A stretch of DNA of 64,000 nt from Paraspadella gotoi (Eukaryota; Chaetognatha), in contig CM119263.1 of assembly GCA_051294375.1 (NCBI GenBank), forward strand, positions 21,870,494-21,934,493. The letters run 5' to 3'. The position numbers were made by a program, and so were the translations under genes. Of the stretch, positions 32,843 through 64,000 are shown piece after piece (position 1 is the first letter of the stretch; every line of letters begins with the position of its first letter). The notes under the pieces are model-generated. The model saw only the letters and a program-made list of their open reading frames with translations, did no database searches and had not been told where the DNA came from.

Positions 32843-34782
32843 AAAAACGAGGTAAATGGATTTCCATGGTCGTTAATACATGTAATGTGGCTTAAGGAAA
32901 ATGTTGTTTCTTTTTCCGTTGGCGTTATGAGAAGAGGTGAGCGAAGGTCACATCTAATCTGGATGGAGAGAATTCATGGTTCATCAGAGTTCGAAGACTT
33001 TAATCGCGGAAGGATTTAGATTTAATGTTGAGTTATTACATGTGTTATTACTGTGTTTGTATAAATTTTGGTGTCTATTCATTTCTGTTTTGACTTCCTT
33101 TTATTTTCTTAATTCTTTCTTTTTATTCTTTCCCATTTTTTACGTCGTTTCTCCCCCACCCTTTTCCCCCCATTCTTTTGTTCATTTGTTCTTCGGTGAT
33201 GGAAAATCCATAGATGACGAGGAACGTCAAAGCGAAATTGGAAAATTGAAATAGTGGATGATAGAATGGAAAGAGGAAAAGAAAACAATTAGCGTTAAAT
33301 ATTACCCGACGTTGCTATTTTCTAGCCTCATTTCATTGTTCCCTCGTCAGTGGGATCGTAATTCAATTGGCGAAACTATAAGCAAAACAACAAAACGAGA
33401 AAACGAAAAATAGGGAAAAAAAGAAGAAACTTCGTATTTATTAACTTTTTTTCCTTATCCATGTACCCAGGAAATCTTTTGTACCTCGGGCTTCTATGCG
33501 AAAGCTTTTGGTCTTTCACGACAGAATCTCCTCCCCCATGAGTTCCTCAGTCCCCTGGTTATTAAATCATCACGTAATCAGAGTTTATTGCATTATTAAA
33601 TCATTTTTCCCGGTTGTAAAACTAAGCCTGGACACTGGACACGGCGGGGCGACATCCGATGCGTCACTCGGTAACAGGAGATGGTCCCACCACTCCATTC
33701 GAACAAATGGTATTGCAACTACCTTCGTACGGGAGAAATTGATAATTGACACTCAAACATATAATGCTGTAAACTGCCAAAAAGTGGACGCGGCTGCGTA
33801 TTGTCCTGCCACTTTGAATTGACTGATGGTGCTGCTACTCCCACGATGCCTCTTCCATTCCGGTGCTGCCACTCCCATCGTGGAGATGGCGCGGGCGAAG
33901 ACATAATCGTTTTGATTGAATTATTTTGTTGACGCCTCGAGTTCCTCTCATCCTTTCCTTTTCCCCTCTCATTCCCTTTTTACCATCCCCTTTTCCGTTT
34001 AAGTCTACTTTCCTTTCACATTTTCCTTTCCCCTTCGCCTACTATTTTACTTTTTTCTTCTTCCTCTTCTTCTACTTCTCTTCCCCATTCTTTTTCTCCT
34101 TCCTATTTTCCCCCTTCTCATTCCTCTCCCCCTTTTCCTTCTATTTTTCCTTCTTCCTCTTTTCGTTCCCTTTCTTTTCTTCCTTCTCCTTCCTCTTCTT
34201 CCCCTTCCCCTCTTCCTACTTCTTCTCTTTTCCTTACTTCCTATTCTCTTTTCCTAGTTCTTCCCTTTATCTTCATCTTCTCATTCCCCATCTTCTTTCC
34301 TTTCCTTTTTATCTTTTCATTCACCTTCTCCTTGCCCTTCCCTGTTCCCTTCCCTTTCTCTTTTCTTTCCCTTTGAAAATATGTAGAGAATGATGACAGG
34401 CATGACCATGGCATGTTAAAGGAGGACTGATCACATTTGGAGGCTAAACGGCAGATCAAGAATTTGGAATTACTATTTTTTAAACTAGTAACGACAACGA
34501 CAGAAGGAAATAAAACAAAAAAAAACTTTTGATGAATTAAGTCCTTTTTTTCTCTCACAATGAATCTTTTTTTTGTTCTCCTGGTTTCGTTTCTTTTATT
34601 TCTTTTATTTTAATTTCCAATTTTTTTTTTGTAACCGCTGCCATAAACACTTGAAGCGTAAGACAAAACCAGGAAGGAATCTTGAAAACGTCTCTCTCTC
34701 TCTCTCACTCTCTCTCTCTCACTCTCTCTCTCCCGCTCGTGACCGCGCCGTCGAGCGGCGAAGGAAATCGTTTCAATAAAAG
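32843..34782. other. Non-coding stretch, pyrimidine-rich in its second half
   Basis: 32843-33930 is unique AT-rich sequence. Near 33829-33890 a short direct repeat (ggtgctgctactcccacga / ggtgctgccactcccatcg) is visible. 33950-34375 is almost pure pyrimidine on the plus strand. A short CT run (34690-34735) precedes the candidate exon at 34783. Confidence 0.6.
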
Positions 34783-34944
34783 ATGAGCGCCGACGACGAC
34801 GACCACAACAACGACAACAACGAGTTTCTCTCTGGAAATTTCCTAGGTGGCGCCGCGACGTCGGGGTCGTCATCAACGGCGGCGCCGACGACGACATCGA
34901 GCGATCCAAACAAACAGATCAACCTCGTCCTGGATTATAAGGAG
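34783..34944 (+). CDS. Candidate first exon of an unidentified gene (MSADDDDHNND...)
   Basis: An ATG at 34783 opens 54 codons ending at a consensus-like donor (AAGGAG|gtgaaa at 34945), phase 0. The peptide is acidic and Asn-rich at the start, then Ser/Thr/Gly/Ala-rich, and ends NKQINLVLDYKE. The sequence is GC-rich against AT-rich flanks, and a CT-rich plus CpG-rich leader precedes it. Low complexity (GACGAC and AACAAC runs) makes chance possible. I found no continuing plus-strand exon in phase. Confidence 0.35.
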
Positions 34945-35230
34945 GTGAAAAAGATGATGATGATGATGATGATGATGATATTTACTGAGATGATGGTTAT
35001 AATGTTGCTCATAATGACGATTATTTTACCTCCTTTTATCTGAAATAAATCATACCGTAGTTTGGATAAGGCGCTAAGTGGGCATAAGATGACTAACCGT
35101 AACTTCTATAACCCCCTGTAGGCTCTAGCAGACATAGAACGGGTCCTGGGCTTGGAACCAGGCATGAGGGTTTGCCACGCCCCGAATGGGGCTTACGGCC
35201 GTCCTCACTCTTCCCACTGGGTAGGTACCG
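34945..35230. other. (GAT)n run and SINE flank
   Basis: A (GAT)n run at 34955-34978 is followed by AT-rich sequence and the distal part of the tRNA-like SINE. Confidence 0.6.
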
Positions 35231-35302
35231 TTTTGGGATTGAACCCGATACCTAGTGGTCATGAGCTGATGGCCTTACTCAATGAGCCACCGGGTCACAA
35301 CA
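35231..35302 (-). mobile_element. tRNA-derived SINE head
   Basis: On the minus strand the sequence starts GACCCGGTGGCTCATTGAG and carries an RNA polymerase III A box (TGGCTCATTGAGTAAGG) and, 35 bases on, a B box (GGTTCAATCCC). The pairing stems are too mutated for a functional tRNA. The element body continues to about 35130. A related segment, cttataggcggggtgaacc (35319-35360), recurs degenerately at 36786-36825. Confidence 0.7.
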
Positions 35303-37337
35303 GAAAGACTCATGCTTATAGGCGGGGTGAACCTAGGCAATGCCCGACTACAGTAGTTGGGATTTCTTATCTTATTCTTTCAAATCTTGAAAGAAAAATC
35401 AGAAAATCCTTTGTTTTAAAAAAACCAGGTGTCCACGAGCTTATTTCTAAATTATTATATTTAAATAAATGTTTCCTATCGTTAAGCGGTCAAACTAATG
35501 TTTGACTCCAATGTTCACCTCTTAATCTTTTTCATTCTTGTGCTCAGGATGAAAGAAGGAATTTTTGATTACATTAAACGTCTTTAATTTTTCCTATTTT
35601 GATTTGATTTAAATATTATTTTAAAGAGAAATCTGTTCTTCTTTCTCGGAACGTCGCCAAATTATTCATCAAACGTAGTACCACATGAAATTGTAACCAA
35701 AGGATAAAGAATGAAATCTTATGAATTTATAAAAATTTAAAAAAGGAGAGAAAAGGCTAAAAAAATGGAAGAAAAAATTGAATTCATTTCAAATAAGGCG
35801 CTACTAAAAAAGATTAAAACTTGGGTATTCCGACATTCAAAGCATTTAAAACAGACGCGACAAAACCGCCTTCTTTTATTCTTCTCTTCTTCCTTCATTC
35901 ATTCATTTTTTCCCTTTTTTCTATTCTTTTTATCCTTTTCTCTTCTTCTTTCTTTCCTTTCCTCCCTCCGCTTTCCTCTATTTTCTATTCTTTTTATCCT
36001 TTTCGCTTCTCTTTCTTTCCTTTTCCTCCCTCCGCTCTCCTCTTTTTTCTATTGTTTTTATCCTTTTCTCTTCTTCTTTCTTTTCTTTTCCTCCCTCCGC
36101 TTTCCTCTCCCTCATCTCACCCCTCAATTCGATATTCATGGAAAAAAGAGGTTTTGTTGAAAGCGATTTTGTTCGTATCCTTCAGGCCTCCATATTCAAA
36201 GCTTCTCAGACTCGAGTAGAGAAAAACGGCAACGATGTTTTGGGCCACTTTTTTTCTCCGGGCTTTTTACGCGCGATTGACCACAACTAGAAATAATTAG
36301 CGACCTTACTAAAGATGTACAAATATAATGTTTTTATTCTTAGTGTATTAATCCTTTCTTTTTGTTGTGTATATTTGTGTATATTTGTGTATTTGTGTAT
36401 ATTTGTTCATACGTTTATAGATAAACAAATCGCTGTTAAATCTCATATTTGTTTTTTGCTAATGTTTTTAGTATATATCCAACTAAATTTCTTTAGTAGA
36501 TTTTTTTAAAGTTTTGATAAAAAAGACAAATTTACTCACCTTGTTCTAGTCGCCATATATATCCTTGATCAATACAAATTATCTAAACTAATTTAATTTT
36601 ACGAAGGTTTCTGTAATAAATCTTAAACTTTGTTTTAGTCTTTGTGTAAAAGATGTTAGGCCCGACTCTTTCTCTCGGTTCAAAATAAGGACGTGATAAT
36701 TTTGTTCTTTTTACTTTTGGTCAGTTCATTTATATTTTGATTTTCTCATATTTGTAGTAAAGCTTTGCAATAAGTTGACCCATTCTTATAGGTGAAGTGA
36801 ACTTATTGCAATGACCGACTACATATTCTCAACTTTCCCTAGAGTCAGCCGAACGCTAATTCGAGCGCTAATTCGTGACGCTCGACCCTACGAGGGAAAT
36901 ACTGCGCCTCATGCGATTAACGTTCGCCTTTCCTTTTCCCCTTAAACCTGTTCTGACAAGAGTTATCATCTGCCCCTTGGCGTTGGTCGTCGTCTTCGTC
37001 GTTTTCTTCATCGTCGTCGTCTTTGACAACTTCTTTTTTTTTCCGACAGGGGCGCAAGGCGATCACGCGGGGTTTTATTTTTTTATTCCTTAATGTTTAC
37101 TTACTTTTTTATGCTGACTTTTCTCTCCTTTTCACTTCTCCTTATTTTTTGAACTTTTGGTTTTATCAAGTTTCTTCCCCTTCATCGTCTCCTTGGTCAA
37201 TCCTTTTCCCCATGACTCCTCTGATCACTCTTCTCATTTGCAAATACAACATACAAATACAACGCTCTTTACATTTCTCCCCCCCACCCCGCTTTACCTC
37301 ACCCGTCAGGTTCACCCGGATTTGCTTCCTCTTCAAA
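35303..37337. other. Non-coding stretch, nothing firm
   Basis: Contains T/C-rich tandem units of about 65 bp (35880-36120: ttctattctttttatcc ... cctccctccgc, three copies), (GTATATTT)n at 36365-36405, and otherwise AT-rich DNA. Confidence 0.6.
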
Positions 37338-37434
37338 ATGGCGGAAACCTCACAAAAGTCAGACAAAAGTCTTACGGAGGAAGAAAAATCTCGCGGGATC
37401 TCAGCAAAAGAAACTTCATATCGTCGCTGGCTAG
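37338..37434 (+). CDS. Candidate first exon of an unidentified gene (MAETSQKSDK...)
   Basis: ATG at 37338 in a strong context (cttcaaaATGGCGG) opens 32 codons plus one base to a strong donor (CTAG|gtaagt at 37435). The peptide is hydrophilic: MAETSQKSDKSLTEEEKSRG and then a short basic, aromatic end. AAAATGGCGG also matches the YY1-type element seen at many animal translation starts. An alternative is an internal exon beginning after the acceptor ccgtcag at 37309, in another frame. I found no next exon in phase. Confidence 0.33.
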
Positions 37435-37717
37435 GTAAGTTAGTTGCTTCTGCTTTTCTTGTTGTTCTTGGGAACCTTGCCTTCAAAGAAGCTCCTCAAA
37501 CACGATTGCTGCTGAAAATATAAAATGATCATTTTATATTTTTCTGTCCTACATACTAATGTGTCAGTTTTATGGCGGTTTTTGTCGTCGACTTCGTCGT
37601 TTTCGTTGCGTTACCATCCACATTGTCGTCGTCGTCGTCATCGTCGCCGTCATCGTCGTTCTCGTTATGGTTGTTTTGCTTCGCCGATCGATTAATCAAC
37701 AGTAAACATGAAGTGTG

Positions 37718-37719
37718 AG

Positions 37720-37761
<42 letters not shown>

Positions 37762-37762
37762 T

Positions 37763-37804
<42 letters not shown>
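37718..37804. repeat. (GAC)n trinucleotide array
   Basis: Twenty-nine near-perfect GAC units with one TAC interruption. The Asp- or Arg-rich ORFs over it are artefacts. Confidence 0.96.
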
Positions 37805-37805
<1 letters not shown>

Positions 37806-38273
37806 AGTGAATGAAAAATGAAAGCGAAGTTCCATCCCATTTCAATCATAACAAAATGAATGTTCAGAATCCAGTTTTTTTAAATTTACGAATCTCATCC
37901 GAAATTTCCAAAACAAAAACGAACCTCTGACGAATTCGTGGCAGAAATAATCGAGAATATATTTGCATGATTAGAAAAATGATTAGAAAAATGTGCAAAA
38001 TAGAGAAAGAAGAAAATTCGTTATGCATTCGTTAGGCTAATTCTGAGAGAGACAGATACAGAGGTTCGCGAAATAAGTATATATAAATCGTGACAACCGT
38101 GTCTCATGGTAAAAATGGTATAAATTATTTGCGTCGCGCGAAATTTTGTTTTTACTGTAGACGCTACGGGGCAACCGAATAAAACTATGATAAGAATAAA
38201 AATATTAAAATACTTTTCGTTGTTGTTGTGATTTCGTTCTCATCGCCAGTTACTCTCAAATCTTCCAACAAAC

Positions 38274-60044
<21,771 letters not shown>

Positions 60045-60730
60045 CTTCCCGACTCCGGTTATATTAATCATCCTCCAGATCCAGCGCCGGAAATACGCGT
60101 TTTGCTTTAATCTCATTCGCCGAGAAAAAAATCAGTTGAATTTCCTCGATCAAACGCGCAAAAAAATGAATATTTTGTAGTTGGGTTTTCAAATTTGATT
60201 AAAATATTATTATTTGGAAGCAAATAAAACATGTTATACTGCTTAAATATTTTGTAAAAACTTTAAAACCTTCTCATAATCGATGTAAACTTTTTTAAAG
60301 CAATAATATGAAGATTATTTATTTATTTTTCCAATTATTAACAATTTTTAATCTCCCAAGCTCTGTGCATGCGCGTTTTTCCAAAAATAGTATTCAACAA
60401 AAGTCAATATATTTTTATTCGCGCCCTGGCGCTCGATCGGGGAAACGAGGAACTTCCGGTGGAAGAAGCAGAGCGGAAAATTAAAGCGAAAGAAAGTTTG
60501 TATGAAGACTGAAGAGCGAAGAGAAAGAAAACTTTTTTTTCTTAAATGGAATTTTCTTCTGTCGAAGCGAAAGTTATTTTTTAATAATGTCGTCACTGGA
60601 GGAAGACACCAGTCGCTGTTTTTGAGTTTCGTCGTCGTAGTCGTCGTAGTCGTCGTCGTTGTCCGAAATTGTATGGATTACAATATCGATCGTTCGGACC
60701 GGTAGCGGCACGCGCGGACGAATCGGTTAC
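60045..60730. other. Upstream region of the minus-strand gene
   Basis: The likely 5' UTR and promoter area of the minus-strand gene should lie here. I see AT-rich DNA, a GC-richer patch at 60420-60480, and a (GTC)n run at 60629-60660. No core promoter motif is convincing. Confidence 0.4.
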
Positions 60731-60862
<132 letters not shown>

Positions 60863-61558
60863 TACTCCTTCCCAGTTCCCACCCTCCCTCCCACACCTCG
60901 CAATCTGGCAATGGGTTCCCGTTACTCGTTTCCATGCATGAGCCAAATGAAAAAAAAAAAACTGAATTAACGATTTATTCAGTTTTTCCGACAGCGAGTG
61001 AAATGTGGTCGCTGGTCGGTAACACGATATTGGTCGTTCGGATGGAACTGGATAAAACCTGTTGGATTCCGGTCGGGTTTTCGTTAAACAGAAATTGCAA
61101 TCGAATTTTAAAAAAAAACATGAGATTTGATTAATCGTTGGATTTGCGGTTTAAAACTTTGGTTTCTTTTTTATCCGTCTACTCACTAACTATTTCTCTG
61201 TTTCTGTCTCTTTCTCTCTATCTCTCTCTAACTCTCTCTTACTCTTCGTCTCCCTATTTTCGATGAGAATAACCGCTGGAGAAAGCTGGAGAAATTTGCC
61301 TCCGAAATGCTGTAGTTAGAGATACATATAATTTGCGACGAATATGCTAATGATTTTGGTTGTTCTTCTCTTCTTCTGGAAGTTGAGGTTAATAACTGGG
61401 GAATTATAAAAACGTTTTTTTTATGTTTGGGTAATTACACTCTGAAAAATTGTTTATGGTTCTTTTTCTGTTGTGATTCTTTTGTTTTAAGCCATAAAAC
61501 GTTTTAATTCCAGAAATGAAGGTGATTTGAATGCCCGTTAATGGGAATTTCAGAGCTT

Positions 61559-61639
<81 letters not shown>

Positions 61640-61929
61640 AGTTAATTCTCACAAAAAGTTTTCAAGTCGTTAAATTTGCTTTCCCTAATATTAAATGTTA
61701 AATTTATCTCATGGTCGTTTTCTGCATTTCTCTCTCAATATCTTTCTTACTTATTCTATTTATGTCTTTCTCTTTTTTTCTTTCCCTCTCTTTCTCTCCC
61801 TCTCTCTCTTTCAACAAATCATTTATAATATTTACAAAGACACGAGATTCAAAGTGATGACCATAAATCCTTCCGTGTCGCTAAAGTTTCCATGGATCTT
61901 CTACAATTTTTTCTAATTTACATTTGGAC
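60863..61929. other. AT-rich stretch with (GA)n at 61561-61634
   Basis: Nothing but the perfect GA array and unique AT-rich DNA is seen. Confidence 0.7.
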
Positions 61930-62370
61930 ATCGGACCCGTACCATTTTACTGTACTTATGAAATTGGTACAACCAATATAACAATTATATATTCGTTTAA
62001 TGAATAAGCGATCTCGCCCCTGACTATGGAAACTTTCCATTAGACAGGCTCTCCATCACTTTTACAAGATAATGACATAGCTGGACCCTGCAAGCTTTCA
62101 ACCAAGACTCTCTCACAGTCTCCTTTATTCACTCCAAGTGTAATCATTTCTATTTCTATTTCTATTTCCCAGAGTACCTGGCTTCCCTATCAATGAAGTG
62201 GGGTAATGTTTCAAAGAATGTTTCAATTGGATGAAAAGAAAACTTCCTTAAGTATTAGATCGGGGTCATACCATATGGTACTCCCCCCCAGCATTAAAAT
62301 ACAAGGAGCTGATTTTTATGAAATTAGTACAGCCAATATAAAAATTATCCATTCATTAAATAAATATGCT
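61930..62370 (-). repeat. Dispersed repeat family A, reverse-strand tandem-like copy
   Basis: Reverse complement of the 13045-13447 element (cttgcccctgac, ccatcacttttacaagata, ctgcaagctttcaa). The segment tgaaattggtacaaccaat at about 61965 recurs at about 62318 as tgaaattagtacagccaat, again a repeated unit end, here about 353 bp apart. It lies immediately upstream of the PH-like exon. Confidence 0.75.
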
Positions 62371-62388
62371 CCCCCAAATCCGCTCCAG

Positions 62389-62557
62389 GCGTCTCAGCTC
62401 CGGCGGGTCGACCAGCGGCTCCTCCAAAGTCCTCAAAGGCTACAAACGCTTCTTCTTCCTTCAACCGGATCAGCAGCACATCTTCTACGCGGAGACGGAG
62501 GAGAAAAAGAGAAGAGGAAAAATCACCAGAGCACTGAACGTCTCTGAGATCAAAGAG
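62389..62557 (+). CDS. PH-domain-like internal exon of an unidentified gene
   Basis: An acceptor (aatccgctccag) and a donor (AAAGAG|gtgaga) bound 169 bases that enter in phase 2 and leave in phase 0. The peptide begins RLSSGGSTSGSSK and continues VLKGYKRFFFLQPDQQ, HIFYAETEEKKRRGK and LNVSEIKE. KGYKRFFFL, then a turn and HIFYAE, is the beta2-beta3 hairpin of a pleckstrin-homology fold, with basic residues where phosphoinositide is usually bound. Phase and strand order fit the exon at 12341, which could supply beta1 (IKKAVLLAPRR). The rest of the gene lies beyond the window or was not found. The exon's 3' half has several decayed copies just downstream. Confidence 0.65.
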
Positions 62558-62942
62558 GTGAGAGAATGAATGAATGAATAAATATAAACGAATACGGCCT
62601 TGGGCACGCCTATTGCGGCCAATGTAGCCTTTTGGCTCAGATATTAATATCGTTAATAATAACAACAGATTACTGTTCAACATTTAAGATACTAAACATT
62701 ACAACGGAAACAGTTGTAGAACACGATTTAAAAATTAGTGTGTTTAGGACAATCGAAACCGTAAAAGTTAAGACAACAATGATTAAATGTTCTATCCTCG
62801 TGGTAATAAAATGTAATTGGAGATTTGTACGTCTTAGGCTCATCAATTTCTTCTAAGATGTCTCGAAAAAGTGAATTGTTTTTGATGATGTTTTCTAGCC
62901 TTCCTTTGGCTCTTGAAATGATTTTGTTTTTGAGGGAGGATT

Positions 62943-63021
62943 CTCCTGCTGCATCTTATACGAGAGGAGACAGAGAAAGAGAGAGAGAGAGAGAGAAGAG
63001 AGAGATAAGTAGATAATAGAT

Positions 63022-63057
<36 letters not shown>

Positions 63058-63318
63058 TAGAGAATGGGAAAAATCACCTGAGCACTGAACGTCTCTGAGA
63101 TCAAAGAAGTGAGAGAGAGAGAGAAAGAGAAGAGAAAGAGAAGAGGAAAAATCACCAGAGCACTGAACGTGTCTGAGATCAAAGAGGTGAGATAGAGAGA
63201 GAGAGAGAGAGTGAGAGTGAGAGAGAGGAGAAAAAAGAGAAGAGGAAATATCAACAGAGCCCTGAACGTCTCTGAGACAAAGAGGTCAGAGAGAGAGAGA
63301 AAGAGAGACAGAAGAGAG

Positions 63319-63353
<35 letters not shown>

Positions 63354-63427
63354 GAGAGGAGAGAGAGAGAGAAGAGAGAGAGAGAGGAGAAAAAGAAAAG
63401 CGCTGAACGTCTCTGAGAATCAAAGAG
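62943..63427 (+). pseudogene. Serial decayed copies of the PH-like exon 3' end, with donors, in a GA array
   Basis: The exon end (GGAAAAATCACCAGAGCACT through ATCAAAGAG|gtgaga) recurs at 63066-63108, 63131-63186, 63229-63284 and 63385-63427, each inside (GA)n. The first copy is preceded at 62943-62985 by a degenerate copy of the exon middle (ctgcatcttatacgagagg). The first two copies keep frame and donors (gtgaga); the third has a one-base deletion and gtcaga; the fourth has a one-base insertion but a good gtaaga. None has an acceptor next to it. Confidence 0.8.
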
Positions 63428-63567
63428 GTAAGAGAAAGAGAGAGAGAGAGAGATAGAGAGAGACAAAAGAAGAGAGAGAGAGAGAGAGAAGTAGAGAGAG
63501 AGACAAAAAAGAGAGAGCGAGAGAGAGAAAGAGAGACAGAGAGTGAAGAAGAGAAGATGAGAGATAG

Positions 63568-63605
<38 letters not shown>

Positions 63606-63612
63606 AGAGAGA
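62986..63612. repeat. Imperfect (GA)n array
   Basis: GA repeats of varying purity interleaved with the exon fragments and continuing to 63612. Ser/Leu ORFs on the minus strand are artefacts. Confidence 0.95.
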
Positions 63613-64000
63613 AAGAAAGTCTGATTTCAAATCGAGACAGTGCCTCAAGAGAATGAACTGCTGACATGTCGTCGCATTAATCATTGATGGTCTTTCGTTT
63701 TCCGCCGATGACAACCGGCGGCGCCACCTGAGGTGACAAGAGACGAGAGCGACGACGACGACGAAAATCGAAATGAAAATTGAGTGAAAAAAAATGAAAC
63801 AAAAGGGACTTTAGCAGATTAAACGGACAATCTTCAAATAAAAGAAAAATGAATACAAAATAGGAATTACTAATAATAAAAGTGGATTCAATTTCAAGAA
63901 TACATACATACATAAAGTATTAAACATAACATAAAATAAAAAAGAGACCCTTCCCTTTATCCCTTTTATTCCTTTTTCGATGAAAACGTCACTCGCACCA
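63613..64000. other. Right edge, no gene supported
   Basis: A GC-rich patch at 63700-63770 has a minus-strand acceptor-like cacctcag followed by a 16-codon open frame, and a plus-strand gtgaca. Neither is enough to call an exon. The rest is AT-rich. Confidence 0.5.

Noticed and set aside
33926-34393. 155-codon Phe/Pro/Ser-rich ORF
   Set aside because: Translation of a pyrimidine-only tract.
35152-35505. 117-codon ORF at the SINE
   Set aside because: Overlaps the tRNA-like SINE and its flank; no protein motif.
37707-37821. Asp-rich small ORF starting MKCEDDD
   Set aside because: Direct translation of a (GAC)29 array with no splice or expression support.
63676-63740. Short terminal exon on the minus strand (VAPPVVIGGKRK) or a continuing plus-strand PH exon (IDGLSFSADDNRRR)
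   Set aside because: The minus reading is only 16 codons after a weak acceptor; the plus reading has no acceptor between an in-frame stop and the segment.

Overview
The window is a piece of an invertebrate animal nuclear genome. Protein-coding sequence is split into exons with GT..AG introns, the proteins are metazoan types (an adhesion GPCR of the ADGRV1/VLGR1 type; a large extracellular protein with a discoidin-like domain), and there are decayed TIR transposons and one tRNA-derived SINE. Long, nearly perfect (CT)n/(GA)n arrays are extremely abundant, with (TTTC)n and (GAC)n as well. This abundance recalls decapod crustaceans such as penaeid shrimp, but the phylum is an inference, not something I can prove from the sequence. 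Two N gaps (27639-27663 and 32660-32755) lie next to these arrays.

Layout. (1) 1-11657, plus strand: the 3' two-thirds or less of an ADGRV1 orthologue, open at the left edge. It has EAR/EPTP repeats, about 16 Calx-beta units in one 6.5 kb exon, a stalk, a GPS with an intact HLS cleavage site, seven transmembrane segments, and a tail ending in the PDZ ligand DTHL. (2) 12341-12495, plus strand: a convincing first coding exon of another gene. It ends in phase 2, and the only matching downstream exon I found is a PH-domain-like exon at 62389-62557, about 50 kb away. (3) 60044 down to 38274 or lower, minus strand: a large secreted or membrane-anchored protein. I could chain 16 exons with fully consistent phases (1299 codons so far). 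They give an N-terminal hydrophobic anchor, an acidic/Gly-rich segment with a furin-like site, repeated beta-sandwich-like units, an F5/8C-like domain and an Asp-box-like region. If (2) is one gene, this minus-strand gene is nested in its giant intron. (4) 16458-16644, minus strand: a possible terminal exon. Weaker first-exon candidates lie at 34783 and 37338 (plus).

The rest is intron or intergenic DNA. It holds microsatellites, minisatellites of about 115 bp period, at least four families of small TIR elements, an unclassified dispersed repeat with tandem-like copies, and the SINE. The most unusual signals are: a series of decayed copies of the 3' end of the PH-like exon, splice donor included, embedded in a GA array (62943-63427); GA/CT arrays that begin exactly at splice junctions of the minus-strand gene; and a strong internal base-composition shift inside the single giant Calx-beta exon.

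How the genes relate: ADGRV1 is the Usher-complex adhesion receptor, and its ligand-like DTHL tail predicts binding to PDZ scaffolds. The minus-strand protein is independent and looks like an extracellular adhesion or matrix protein. Nothing in the window shows that the two act together.
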